Shown piece after piece: positions 35,484 to 44,431 of a DNA stretch of 55,529 bases. Numbering within the stretch: position 1 is the first letter of the stretch; each line of letters begins with the position of its first letter. The translations under genes were made by a program, and so were the position numbers. The notes under the pieces are model-generated. The model was not told the origin of the DNA. It saw nothing but the letters and a program-made list of their open reading frames with translations, and ran no database searches. This DNA is from Gaoshiqia sediminis (GTDB taxonomy: Bacteria; Bacteroidota; Bacteroidia; Bacteroidales; Prolixibacteraceae). The stretch spans positions 1 to 55,529 of the forward strand of contig NZ_JAPAAF010000029.1 of the NCBI RefSeq assembly GCF_025907915.1, read 5' to 3'.

Positions 35484-35498
35484 GGGGAGGACAATAAA

Positions 35499-36878
35499 AT
35501 GAATAGGATATTTACAATGTTGGTCCCGGTGGCTATCGGGATATTCTTAACCGCAAGTGTGTTCCTGCCACAGCAGGCAGGTGCACAATCACCTGAAAAA
35601 ATGAGCTATCAGGCAGTAATTCGCAATAGTAGCGGCCAGTTAGTAACTAACACAAGTGTAGGCATGCAAATAAGCATACTACAAGGTTCTGCAAGTGGTA
35701 CTTCGGTTTACGTAGAAAGACAATTCCCAACCACCAATGCAAACGGATTGGTAAGTATTGAAATTGGAGCTGGAACAGTAGTAAGTGGCAATTTTGTAAC
35801 CATCAACTGGGCAAACGGACCCTATTTTATTAAAACCGAAACCGATTTGAACGGCGGTGCAAACTACACCATAACCGGCACAAGCCAATTACTGAGCGTT
35901 CCTTACGCGTTGCATGCAACAACAGCAGAAACAGTAAGCGGGGAGATTCCCGAAACAGATCCTGTATTTGTTTTATCGGTAGCAAACGGAATTACTGAGG
36001 CCGACACCATCTATTGGAACAATAAACTTGACAACTACACCGAAACACAAACTATTGGTGATGTTGCAGCTTTAGGAAATTCGGTTAATGCCCAGTTAAA
36101 AAATGTTACCAACCCCACCGACGCACAGGATGCCGCTACAAAAGCGTATGTAACGCTCAGTGTTTCGTTAACTGGCGATACCTTGTTCTTGGGAAGCGAA
36201 CAATATGTGATTATCCCTGGAATAAGTGTTGCTAACCTAACCGGATCAGGTACATTTACCGACAGTCGCGATGGCAATGTGTATCACTATGTAACCATAG
36301 GCAATCAGGTATGGATGGACGAAAACCTGAAGTACCTGCCAAGTGTGGTTGGTCCCGGGACCGGTTCCGAATCAACTCCGTATTACTATGTGTATGGTTA
36401 CGATGGTACCAATATAGACGATGCCAAAGCCACATCAAATTACAACATTTACGGTGTTTTATACAACTGGCCTGCGGCCATGGCAGGTTCCGCGAGCAGC
36501 AGTTCAAACCCAAGCGGCGTGCAGGGCGTATGCCCCGCAGGCTGGCATTTACCAAGCGATGCAGAGTGGGCAGAATTAACCGATTATCTGGGCGGAATAA
36601 CCGTAGCCGGTGGAAAACTAAAAGAAACCGGCACCACGCATTGGAGAAGCCCAAATACAGGAGCGACCAATGAAACCGGCTTTACAGCCCTTCCGGGTGG
36701 CTTCCGTCTCAACATTGGTTCGCTCAGCAACAATGGTTACTACAGCTACTGGTGGAGCGCTACAGCGGATTATGCCAATTACGCCTGGCGCCGGTATGCT
36801 GGCTACGATTACAGCGATCTAGGCAGAAGCAGCAGCAATAAGGAGTCTGGGTTCTCCGTGCGCTGCGTGAAAGATTAA
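35499..36878 (+). CDS. FISUMP-domain secreted protein, possible diversified ligand binder
   Basis: A 459-aa protein: signal peptide (ending about AGAQS, residue 31), an N-terminal repeat domain common in Bacteroidota adhesin-like proteins (MSYQAVIRNSSGQLVTN to about 140), a linker, and from about 248 on the FISUMP domain (TIGR02145): GTFTDSRDGNVYHYVTIGNQVWMDENLK, then GVCPAGWHLPSDAEW, and a C-terminus WWSAT...SGFSVRCVKD. This domain is in the C-type-lectin-like fold group to which several retroelement-diversified proteins belong. The last about 45 codons have variable-looking positions coded mostly by NNC or NNT triplets (TAC, AGC, GGC, GAT, CGC). It has a strong Shine-Dalgarno site and ends just before a non-coding stretch. 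Confidence 0.88.
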   Translation: MNRIFTMLVPVAIGIFLTASVFLPQQAGAQSPEKMSYQAVIRNSSGQLVTNTSVGMQISILQGSASGTSVYVERQFPTTNANGLVSIEIGAGTVVSGNFVTINWANGPYFIKTETDLNGGANYTITGTSQLLSVPYALHATTAETVSGEIPETDPVFVLSVANGITEADTIYWNNKLDNYTETQTIGDVAALGNSVNAQLKNVTNPTDAQDAATKAYVTLSVSLTGDTLFLGSEQYVIIPGISVANLTGSGTFTDSRDGNVYHYVTIGNQVWMDENLKYLPSVVGPGTGSESTPYYYVYGYDGTNIDDAKATSNYNIYGVLYNWPAAMAGSASSSSNPSGVQGVCPAGWHLPSDAEWAELTDYLGGITVAGGKLKETGTTHWRSPNTGATNETGFTALPGGFRLNIGSLSNNGYYSYWWSATADYANYAWRRYAGYDYSDLGRSSSNKESGFSVRCVKD

Positions 36879-37196
36879 ATTATTTGCTTTTTCTGCTGGC
36901 GCTGTGATCCGTGCTTTGTTTTGTAAAAACAAAAATCCTTAGGGACCACTAGTATTTCGTGCAAACTATGAAATAGTTTTTCAAGTTGGCCCGTTTCAAA
37001 AAAGTCTTTATATTTTTGATCAAGCGATGATAGAGATGAGCCGCGCGATTGATTAAACCGGAGAGAAGGTTATGCTTGGCATAATAGTGATTAAATAATC
37101 TCGGCACGCTTTGCAAAAGCGCGCCAGCGGGGGGTAACTAATATTAGAATTCAATCCTGTTACTTTAATTTAAAAAAATAGAAAAGGAAAATAAAA
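36879..37196. other. Gene-free spacer after the FISUMP gene
   Basis: No gene seen. It contains the stem TTTGTTTT-GTA-AAAACAAA (36915-36933) soon after the stop, a weak AAACTA/TAGTTT stem followed by TTTTC (36963-36983) that may end the transcript, and CGCTTT/AAAGCG near 37110. GCGCGCCAGCGGGG near 37118-37133 recurs as GCGTGCCAGCGGGC after the next gene. No reverse transcriptase or template repeat is visible here. Confidence 0.45.
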
Positions 37197-37772
37197 ATGG
37201 ATAAAAAAGCAACTCCTAAAGCGATATTAGACCTTTTTAAAGAAAAGTTTGACCGATTGGAATCGTCAAGTTTGATTCGTTTTATGAATAATCCAGGATG
37301 GAGATTTTCTTTTGATTTTAAAACAAACACATTAGGTTCAGATGCAAATTTTCCCGATTTAGAAAATATAGAGAGTTATGTACTTAATTTACGGTTTTTT
37401 ATTCAGGATAATGAGCCTATTTCTATTCGCAACCTTAATGAGTTTTATAATAAAAATTGCCATGATCATGAAATATTAAATAAGTTTGTTGAATTACGTG
37501 ATATCCTTAAATCTGAATTTGATAAATCATGGCCATTCCTTATTAATGGCAAAAAACTAACATTCCGAGATATTTTTGATGGATTTATTTATACAAAAAT
37601 AGCACATAGCAAAACAGGGAGTCATTTGGTTTTTCTAAACTTGACCAAACAACCCTTTGGGTACTATTTGGCACTTGATTATTTCTTACGTTGCATCAGT
37701 CTGATTCAGGACATTCTTACAATGATTAATCATCTGAATAATATAGCTTTTAATGATTTAAAGACTAAATAA
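37197..37772 (+). CDS. Unknown 191-aa protein, AT-rich
   Basis: I do not recognise this protein. It is soluble, has no signal peptide, and alternates Phe/Leu-rich helices with charged stretches (DLFKEKFDRLE, ENIESYVLNLRFFIQD, LRDILKSEFDKSWPF). The start is ATG 37197 after an A-rich leader (GAAAAGGAAAATAAAA), which may serve as ribosome site. Base composition is far more AT-rich than dapB or pdxK next door, suggesting recent acquisition. It is followed by two further AT-rich orphan genes on the same strand. Confidence 0.7.
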   Translation: MDKKATPKAILDLFKEKFDRLESSSLIRFMNNPGWRFSFDFKTNTLGSDANFPDLENIESYVLNLRFFIQDNEPISIRNLNEFYNKNCHDHEILNKFVELRDILKSEFDKSWPFLINGKKLTFRDIFDGFIYTKIAHSKTGSHLVFLNLTKQPFGYYLALDYFLRCISLIQDILTMINHLNNIAFNDLKTK

Positions 37773-37886
37773 TGCGTGCCAGCGGGCAAAGAAACAAGTT
37801 GAAACAAATGATATTTGAGTTGTCATAGCTATTTTATAATTATTGTCTAATGGCGACTGCTTCGATTAACCCAAATAATATATCAT

Positions 37887-38303
37887 ATGAATCCGACATT
37901 TTCACACATTATTACATTTCTATCTGGATTAGTTGTGGGGATTTTTGGTAATTATTTTGCTACTAGACTTTCTGAAAAAGCTAAAAATAAAGACCTTAGA
38001 AAAGAAAGGAAAAAGAAATTTCTTGAGATACAGAAGCGGATGCCTAATTTGATAAATGAAATGAGGGCAGATTTGAAAAGTTCTAACATGAAAGATTGTA
38101 GAGAATTTTTCATATCACCAAGCAAACAAGTTCCATTTAATACCAAGCAGCCGGTATTCTTTTACTATGAGGACGAACACCCAAATTTAATCAGTAATAT
38201 CAGGATCATTGAACGTGCTGATTTTATTATCGACATAAAAGAGGGTAGGAATTCACCAAAATACCAATTTACAGAAGAATTTGTTAATCTACTGAAGAAA
38301 TAA
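37887..38303 (+). CDS. Unknown single-span membrane protein
   Basis: A 138-aa protein with one N-terminal membrane helix (HIITFLSGLVVGIFGNYFAT, residues about 7-26) followed directly by a very basic segment (SEKAKNKDLRKERKKKF) and a soluble C-terminal part of about 90 residues. The positive charge after the helix suggests that the C-terminus stays in the cytoplasm. No known domain is seen. It is AT-rich like its neighbours and 114 nt after the 191-aa gene. Confidence 0.68.
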   Translation: MNPTFSHIITFLSGLVVGIFGNYFATRLSEKAKNKDLRKERKKKFLEIQKRMPNLINEMRADLKSSNMKDCREFFISPSKQVPFNTKQPVFFYYEDEHPNLISNIRIIERADFIIDIKEGRNSPKYQFTEEFVNLLKK

Positions 38304-38436
38304 ATTACCCCTTATACATCGGGATGCGCTAATACAGCCAGTAGGATCGAATTTGTTATTCGATACAGCAGCTTCGGTCAATATTGGCATAAATCCGGCG
38401 AAGCAGGTTAGACAAAACTAAAATTTGAGACCTATC

Positions 38437-38841
38437 ATGAACTTATTTGTAATACTTATAATTGTATTAGCCGTGATAATCATATTCAGTTATCAGGCAA
38501 AAAAGAATAAGAAAAAGAAAGGTGAAGTAGTTGTACGTGAAATTCAAAAACTTTATTGGAAATTAAATGATACCGTAATCCCACTTTATAATTTCAAAAA
38601 ATGTCCAACATGCGGTTCAAAGGCTATGAATATAAGAAACATATCCCCTACCGGAAAATCCATTGAATATTCATGTGAACACTGCGATGAGGTACTATCA
38701 TGTACACTTATTTCGGGCAAAAATCCAAGAAAAGCAATGCATATTCAGGAAGAGATTAAGATGAAAATAATTGAATTGCGCGCTTTAATTGGAGATGAAA
38801 TCCACAACAAAAATATTGACATTACCTTTAAAATTAATTAG
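38437..38841 (+). CDS. Membrane-anchored zinc-ribbon protein of unknown role
   Basis: A 134-aa protein: a membrane helix at residues 1-19 (MNLFVILIIVLAVIIIFSYQ), a Lys-rich segment, then a zinc ribbon with CPTCGSK and, about 30 residues on, CEHC, and a helical C-terminal tail. The zinc site probably has a structural role. A TTG four codons upstream is also open, but ATG 38437 fits better. This is the last gene before the 21-bp repeat array. AT-rich; no link to a known pathway. Confidence 0.7.
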   Translation: MNLFVILIIVLAVIIIFSYQAKKNKKKKGEVVVREIQKLYWKLNDTVIPLYNFKKCPTCGSKAMNIRNISPTGKSIEYSCEHCDEVLSCTLISGKNPRKAMHIQEEIKMKIIELRALIGDEIHNKNIDITFKIN

Positions 38842-38858
38842 TCTGCCCCTGCATTAGC

Positions 38859-39090
38859 CAGAGCAGCCATTGCACAAGTTTAAGCAGTCATTGCATTGGC
38901 CGGAGCAGCCGTTGCAGAAGTCAAAGCTGACATTGTTTCACTCAAAGCTGACATTGTTTCAGGTGAAGCGTTTATTGCGCGGGTAAGAGCAGTCATTGTT
39001 TGAGTTGAAGCGATCATTGCGCGGGTTCGAGCGGTCGTTGTTTGCGTTTAAGTGGTCATTGCAAGAGGCAACACAGTCATTGCACCCAAG
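38859..39090. repeat. 21-bp tandem repeat, 11 units
   Basis: The core [AG]TTG begins at 38869, 38890, 38911, 38932, 38953, 38974, 38995, 39016, 39037, 39058 and 39079, exactly every 21 bp. Each unit reads roughly AGCAGTCATTGCnnnnnnnnn. Two adjacent units (38923-38964) are almost identical; the others vary at up to half of the positions. One forward frame gives seven-residue repeats of the form KxSLxxx with a stop only at 38984-38986; another gives AVIAxVx with several stops. It lies between the zinc-ribbon gene and pdxK. Confidence 0.85.
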
Positions 39091-39243
39091 TCTGAAGACT
39101 TCTCTCGCTGGAGCGGTTTTGCAAACTGTCCTAATCAAGATATTTCGAATGCTGGCAAATCCTGACCAGCCGCGGGAGGACTTTCATCAGTATCTTTGAA
39201 GTTTTAAGCAGATTCTTTTGTAAGTTTATCAAAACTTTTTGTC

Positions 39244-40116
39244 ATGAGAATTCATTTGCAGCGCGTGGCGGCTATCCACGATCTCAGCGGATTTGGCAGG
39301 GCTTCGCTAACGGTCATTATTCCGATCTTATCCTCGATGGGCGTTCAGGTATGTCCGCTCCCCACGGCCGTTTTATCATCCCACAGTGCTTTTCCCGGCT
39401 TTCATGCCAAAGATTTAAGCCAGGAACTGCCCCATATCATTGCTCATTGGAAAAAGCTGAATATTCAGTTTGACGCGATTTATTCCGGCTACCTGGGCGC
39501 TGTTGACCAAATTGATATGGTGAAAAGTTTCATCCGCGATTTTGCCATGGACGATCAACTGGTTGTTGTGGATCCGGTGCTGGGCGACAATGGAAAACTC
39601 TATTCGACATTCAGCCCGGAGATGGTCGTAAAAATGAAGGAACTGGTAGCCTGTGCCGAAGTGATTACCCCGAACCTAACCGAGGCCGCCTTTTTGCTGG
39701 ACGAGCCTTACGATAAAAACATCGGTTTGGATAAACTGAAAGGCTGGTGTAAACGTTTGGCAGATATGGGACCGAAGCAGGTGATTATTACCAGCGTACC
39801 CGATCAGGCACAGGAAAACAACACGTCGGTGATTGCCCTGAATGCTGTTGATAAACGTTTTTGGCGGGTAAGTTGCGATTACCTGCCGGCCAATTATCCG
39901 GGTACTGGCGATGCTTTTGCCAGCGTGATGGTCGGTTCGTTGTTGCAGGGAGACAGTTTACCGATTGCACTCGATCGGGCAGTTCAGTTTATTTCGATGG
40001 GGGTACGTGCTACCTTTGGCCATGCGCAAAGCCCCGCTGAAGGTATTTTGCTCGAAAAAGTGTTGCCCTCGCTCAATGCACCGGTGCAAATTAGTAGTTA
40101 TCAGTTAGTGGACTAA
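39244..40116 (+). CDS. pdxK: Pyridoxal/pyridoxamine kinase
   Basis: A 290-aa member of the ribokinase-like PdxK/PdxY group, which phosphorylates pyridoxal, pyridoxamine or pyridoxine to make vitamin B6 cofactor. The substrate-side N-terminus is AAIHDLSGFGRASLT, the middle has VVVDPVLGDNG, and the C-terminal anion hole and base lie in YPGTGDAFASV with the Asp of GTGDA. The length is normal. The stop is followed at once by the ATG of a HAD phosphatase (TAAATG), so the two are co-translated. Whether it is strictly PdxK or PdxY is uncertain. Confidence 0.88.
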   Translation: MRIHLQRVAAIHDLSGFGRASLTVIIPILSSMGVQVCPLPTAVLSSHSAFPGFHAKDLSQELPHIIAHWKKLNIQFDAIYSGYLGAVDQIDMVKSFIRDFAMDDQLVVVDPVLGDNGKLYSTFSPEMVVKMKELVACAEVITPNLTEAAFLLDEPYDKNIGLDKLKGWCKRLADMGPKQVIITSVPDQAQENNTSVIALNAVDKRFWRVSCDYLPANYPGTGDAFASVMVGSLLQGDSLPIALDRAVQFISMGVRATFGHAQSPAEGILLEKVLPSLNAPVQISSYQLVD

Positions 40117-40953
40117 ATGAGTGTTGAAAAAAATATCGGATTGGTGGCGACAGACCTGGATGGTACGTTGTTACGGAACGACAAGTCGATCAGCCCGGAT
40201 GACCTGAGAATGCTGGAACTGTTGGGCGAGCGCAATATTTTGCGCGTGGTGGCCACCGGGCGGAACCTCAAAAAAGTTCGGGAAGTTATTCCCGATCATG
40301 TACCTTTTGATTACGTGGCCTTTTCGTCGGGGGCCGGAATTTACGACTGCCTGAAGCGGGAGCTTATCTATTACCAGAATATACAGCAGGGTACGGTCAA
40401 CAGAATCCTGGAATTACTCATTACCAAGGATCTGAACTTTCATTTGTTCCGGCCTGTGCCCAATAATTTCAGGTGCTGGTATCACCGCGGGAAGGAATTT
40501 TGTCACGAGTTTGAACGCTATTTCGGTTTTCACAATTCGGTGTCTGAAGCGTTGCCAAACAGCGGGCAAGTGAATTCGGATGCCTGTCAGTTTTTGGTCA
40601 TGTTTCGCGATGCAGCCCAGTTTCATGATCTCAAAGCCGAACTGGAACACCAGTGTGAAGATATCAAGGTGCTACGGGCCAGCTCACCATTGGATTCCGG
40701 TTACGTGTGGATGGAAATTTTTCACCGCACAGTTTCCAAAGGCAATGCCATCCGGTTTTTGTGCGAGCACCGTCAAATATTGCCCGAAACTACGTTCGGT
40801 ATCGGAAACGATTACAATGACCTGGACTTGCTGGATTTTACGTCCTTTTCTTATTTAACCGACAATGGTCCCGAAGAGCTGAAGGCCAGGTACCGCTATG
40901 CCCCGAGCAACGAAGAAAATGCTTTCAGTGTGAGCCTGAAAAATCATTTGTAA
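40117..40953 (+). CDS. HAD family hydrolase (Cof type)
   Basis: A 278-aa phosphatase of HAD subfamily IIB. Motif I is DLDGT (13-17, nucleophile Asp13 and acid/base Asp15), motif II is VVATGR, the Lys of motif III is in SKGNAIRF, and motif IV is GIGNDYNDLDLL. Such enzymes dephosphorylate sugar phosphates, FMN or pyridoxal phosphate. Direct coupling with the pyridoxal kinase gene (0 nt) makes vitamin B6 phosphate a plausible substrate, but this is inference. Confidence 0.9.
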   Translation: MSVEKNIGLVATDLDGTLLRNDKSISPDDLRMLELLGERNILRVVATGRNLKKVREVIPDHVPFDYVAFSSGAGIYDCLKRELIYYQNIQQGTVNRILELLITKDLNFHLFRPVPNNFRCWYHRGKEFCHEFERYFGFHNSVSEALPNSGQVNSDACQFLVMFRDAAQFHDLKAELEHQCEDIKVLRASSPLDSGYVWMEIFHRTVSKGNAIRFLCEHRQILPETTFGIGNDYNDLDLLDFTSFSYLTDNGPEELKARYRYAPSNEENAFSVSLKNHL

Positions 40954-41001
40954 TTATACATAAACGGAAGATACTCATACCAAAACATAAAAAATCGAAC
41001 G

Positions 41002-43803
41002 ATGAAACATCTTTTCAATTTTCTATTCCTGCTATTTTTTGTGGCTGGTTTTGCCCAGTCGCCCCTAAATCCGGATGATTTGCTCCCGGTTGACCCCAAC
41101 GTGAGCAAAGGTGTGCTGGAAAATGGAATGACCTACTACGTCCGTTCAAACAGTACGCCCCAAAACCGGGCCGATTTGTACCTGGTAGTGCGGGCTGGCT
41201 CGGTTGATGAAGATGATGACCAGCAGGGACTGGCCCATTTTTGCGAACACATGGCTTTTAACGGAACCGAGAACTTTCCTAAAAATGAATTGGTGAGTTA
41301 CCTGGAATCTATCGGGATGGAATTTGGGCCCGAAGTGAATGCCTACACCAGTTTTGATGAAACGGTTTACATGATCAAAGTGCCGTTGGACCAGGACGAG
41401 TACATCGAAAAAGGGTTGCAGGTGATGTACGATTGGGCATGCCAGGTCACCGACTCGGACGAGGAAATTGAAAAAGAACGCGGCGTCATTCACGAGGAAT
41501 GGCGCGGCGGGCGTGATGCCAACGAGCGGATGATGCAGGAATGGCTACCGGTGTTTTTGCACAACAGCCGCTATGCTGAGCGTTTGCCCATTGGCAAAAT
41601 GGAGATCGTGGACAACTGTCCGCCCGAAACGCTGCGTCGCTACCGGAGTGATTGGTACCGTCCCGATTTACAGGCTATTGTTGCTGTTGGAGATTTTGAC
41701 CAGGAAGAAATGGTCACACGTATCAAAGAGAAATTCTCGACCGTTCCTGCCCCCGAAAACCCACGCGAGAAGCAATATTTCGATATTCCGGGTCATGCGG
41801 AAACATTGGTGTCGGTGGTTACCGACAAGGAAGCACAATATCCCATCGCCCAAATTTTTTACAAGCATCCGCTGAAGATCAGCAAAACCCTGGCCGATTA
41901 CCGCGAGGGCATTAAGCACCGCTTGTTTAACGGAATGATCAGTGGCCGGTTGCAGGAGCTGACACAATCGGCCACCCCGCCATTTATTTACGGCGCTTCG
42001 GCGTACGAAGAGTTGTTTGGCCCGGCCAGCGTCTATTATTCGATGGCGGTTTGCCAAAACGGTCAGATTGAAAAAGGGATCAAAGCCGTGCTGGAAGAAA
42101 ATGAGCGGGTAAAACGTTTTGGTTTCACCGAAACCGAGCTTGAACGCATGAAAAAGGCCATGCTATCTTCCATCGAAAAAGCGTACAATGAACGCGATAA
42201 GCAAAAATCGAATGCTTACGCGGAAGAATACAAACGTAATTTTCTGATGACCCGGGAGCCCATCCCGGGCATTGAAAAGGAATATCAGTATTATCAGGAA
42301 TTTATTCCGGGAATCTCGCTGGAAGAGGTGAATGCCCTGGCCAATGAATGGATCATTGATGAAAGCCGGGTGATTGTTGTTACCGCACCCGAAATCGAAG
42401 GAGTGCCTGTGCCTTCGGAAAATGAAGTGTTGGCTGTTTTGGATGAAATGCAGTCCACGGAACTGGAAGCATACGAAGATGTTGTACTGGATCAGCCACT
42501 GATTAATGAAGAGATTGCTGCCGGAAAAGTTGTTGGAGAGAAGCAGTTGGATGAAGTTGGCGCCGTGGAATGGACTCTTTCAAACGGGGCAGTTGTGGTG
42601 GTAAAACCAACTGATTTTAAGGATGATGAAATCTTGTTCTCGGCTTACAGTTTGGGAGGAAATTCGCTGTATGGTCAGAACATGGATATATCGGCCGATT
42701 TGGCTGCCACCATCGTTGCCAACAGTGGCATTGGCGATTTTGATAACATTGCCCTCGAAAAATTGCTGGCGGATAAGGTTTTCTCTGTATCGCCTTACAT
42801 CAACGACCTCACCGAAGGTTTCAACGGCAGTTCATCCGTAAAAGATTTGGAAACGCTGTTGGAAATGGTGTACCTCTATTTTACTGACTTGCGCGTGGAC
42901 GAAAAGGCATACTCTTCCTATATGCAGCGGATTGCAGGAGTATTGGAAAATAAGGAAGCCTCGCCCGAAGCCGCTTTCCAGGATACGTTTCAGGTGGTGT
43001 CGGTCACTTACCATCCCCGTAAACGACCGATGAACAAAGCCTTGCTGAATGAGGCCAACCTGGGCGATATCAGCCAAATTGCACGTGAACGTTTTTCGAA
43101 CGCCGCTGATTACAAATTCTTTTTTGTTGGAAATATCGATCCCGTTGCGTTTAAACCGTTGGCCGAAAAATATATCGGCGGAATCCCTGCAACTGAAGAA
43201 AACGAAGTGTGGCAGGATTTGCAGATTGGAGCGCCCGAAGGTGTTGTGGAAAAAACCGTCTATCGCGGCCAGGAAGAGAAAAGTATCCATTACACCACTT
43301 TTCATGGTGATTTTGATTACCGGAAAGAAAACCTGATTGCGATTGATGCCGTTGGGAAAATTCTATCTACCCGTTTGTTGGAGGTAATTCGCGAGGACAA
43401 AAGCAGTGTTTACTACATTGGCGCCAGCCCTTCGGTTGATAAACTACCTGAACCGAGGTATCGGATAACGATTTATTACGGAACCGCCCCCGATAAAGTA
43501 CAGGAATTGCAGGACGCCGTTTTTGCGGAAATCCGGAAAATTGCCCAGGATGGCCCCACAGATGAAGATTTACAAAAAGCACGGGAAAAGATGCTCCGCG
43601 AGCGTGAGGTAAACCTTCGGGAAAACAAATTCTGGTTGGGCGTGCTGAACAACGGCTATTTGTACAAAGACGGCGATTTCAGTGATTTTTCGAATTACAA
43701 TGCGTTGGTTGGCCAGCTTTCCAGCGAAACGATCCGGGACGCTGTCCGGAAATATTTCGACTTTGAAAACTATTTCAGTGTAACCTTAAAACCGGAACCT
43801 TAA
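41002..43803 (+). CDS. M16 family zinc metallopeptidase (PqqL/pitrilysin-like)
   Basis: A 933-aa protein with a signal peptide (residues 1-19, VAGFAQ). The inverted zinc motif HxxEH is HFCEH: His79, Glu82 (base), His83; the third ligand is the Glu in the EIEKERGVIHEEW helix about 75 residues on. Four M16 domains follow in two halves; the second half (from about 510) lacks the motif, as usual. It should degrade peptides in the periplasm or at the outer membrane. It is a monocistronic gene ending in a strong terminator. Confidence 0.93.
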   Translation: MKHLFNFLFLLFFVAGFAQSPLNPDDLLPVDPNVSKGVLENGMTYYVRSNSTPQNRADLYLVVRAGSVDEDDDQQGLAHFCEHMAFNGTENFPKNELVSYLESIGMEFGPEVNAYTSFDETVYMIKVPLDQDEYIEKGLQVMYDWACQVTDSDEEIEKERGVIHEEWRGGRDANERMMQEWLPVFLHNSRYAERLPIGKMEIVDNCPPETLRRYRSDWYRPDLQAIVAVGDFDQEEMVTRIKEKFSTVPAPENPREKQYFDIPGHAETLVSVVTDKEAQYPIAQIFYKHPLKISKTLADYREGIKHRLFNGMISGRLQELTQSATPPFIYGASAYEELFGPASVYYSMAVCQNGQIEKGIKAVLEENERVKRFGFTETELERMKKAMLSSIEKAYNERDKQKSNAYAEEYKRNFLMTREPIPGIEKEYQYYQEFIPGISLEEVNALANEWIIDESRVIVVTAPEIEGVPVPSENEVLAVLDEMQSTELEAYEDVVLDQPLINEEIAAGKVVGEKQLDEVGAVEWTLSNGAVVVVKPTDFKDDEILFSAYSLGGNSLYGQNMDISADLAATIVANSGIGDFDNIALEKLLADKVFSVSPYINDLTEGFNGSSSVKDLETLLEMVYLYFTDLRVDEKAYSSYMQRIAGVLENKEASPEAAFQDTFQVVSVTYHPRKRPMNKALLNEANLGDISQIARERFSNAADYKFFFVGNIDPVAFKPLAEKYIGGIPATEENEVWQDLQIGAPEGVVEKTVYRGQEEKSIHYTTFHGDFDYRKENLIAIDAVGKILSTRLLEVIREDKSSVYYIGASPSVDKLPEPRYRITIYYGTAPDKVQELQDAVFAEIRKIAQDGPTDEDLQKAREKMLREREVNLRENKFWLGVLNNGYLYKDGDFSDFSNYNALVGQLSSETIRDAVRKYFDFENYFSVTLKPEP

Positions 43804-43822
43804 TAACCGGGAATGATCCAGA

Positions 43823-43851
43823 AGCTGCCTGCACCCCGGGCAGCTTTTTTT
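43823..43851 (+). terminator. Terminator of the M16 protease gene
   Basis: AGCTGCC (43823-43829) pairs with GGCAGCT (43839-43845) across a C-rich loop and runs into seven or eight T residues. Confidence 0.9.
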
Positions 43852-43932
43852 GTGCTCATTAAACCTCCCGGATAAATACAAGTCAAAGCAACCAAAAATG
43901 GAAAAGTTATTTTCAAATTTAAATTTACGAAT

Positions 43933-44370
43933 ATGAAAAAGTTTTTTTTGATTACTGTTTTGTTTTTGGGAGTTTTTTCGTTGGCACAAGCCCAGCGAGG
44001 TACCGGTCAGCGTCCTTCACAAGCTGGCGGCGGCCGTCCGCAGATGGATCCGGCTGAACGTGTGGAACGTCAGACTCAGCGATTGAAGGAAGCGCTAACC
44101 TTGACGGATGAGCAAACCGTGAAAGTGAAAGAAATTTACACGAAATACGGTGAAAAACAGCGTGAAGCTTTCCAAAAAGCACGTGAGTCCGGCCAGGAAA
44201 TGGACCGCGAAAAAATGAGAGAGCAAATGCAGGCCAACATGGTCCAGCAGGACAATGAAGTGAAGGCTTTGCTGACGGCCGAGCAAAAAACAAAATTTGA
44301 AGCTGTCATCAAAGAACGGCAGGAACGTATGCGCAACTGGCAACAAGGTGGTGGTCCCGGCGGAAACTAA
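43933..44370 (+). CDS. Spy/CpxP-like periplasmic protein
   Basis: A 145-aa exported protein: signal peptide (residues 1-20, LAQAQ), a Gly/Pro/Gln-rich linker, and a long, highly charged helical body with two LTxEQ repeats (LTLTDEQTVKVKEIY near 55 and LLTAEQKTKFEAVI near 112), the mark of Spy/CpxP and related DUF4890 proteins. Members act as periplasmic chaperones or stress sensors. It ends in a Gly-rich tail. A terminator follows 26 nt after the stop. Confidence 0.8.
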   Translation: MKKFFLITVLFLGVFSLAQAQRGTGQRPSQAGGGRPQMDPAERVERQTQRLKEALTLTDEQTVKVKEIYTKYGEKQREAFQKARESGQEMDREKMREQMQANMVQQDNEVKALLTAEQKTKFEAVIKERQERMRNWQQGGGPGGN

Positions 44371-44396
44371 AAACAGCGAATGATATTTTTTTCAGG

Positions 44397-44423
44397 AACC
44401 GTTTCAGCAATGAAGCGGTTTTT
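44397..44423 (+). terminator. Terminator of the Spy-like gene
   Basis: AACCGTTTC (44397-44405) pairs with GAAGCGGTT (44412-44420) with one G-T pair across a 6-nt loop, followed by T residues. Confidence 0.8.
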
Positions 44424-44431
44424 ATGTTTTC

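Noticed and set aside
37080-38430. Integron-like gene-cassette array
   Set aside because: One GTTAGAC sequence near 38407 and repeated GC-rich spacers suggested attC sites, but no matching RYYYAAC partner or paired inner boxes were found, and there is no integrase.
38996-39199. 67-codon ORF within the 21-bp repeat
   Set aside because: It begins at TTG right after a stop inside the array and only reflects the repeat frame; treated as repeat or decayed coding sequence.
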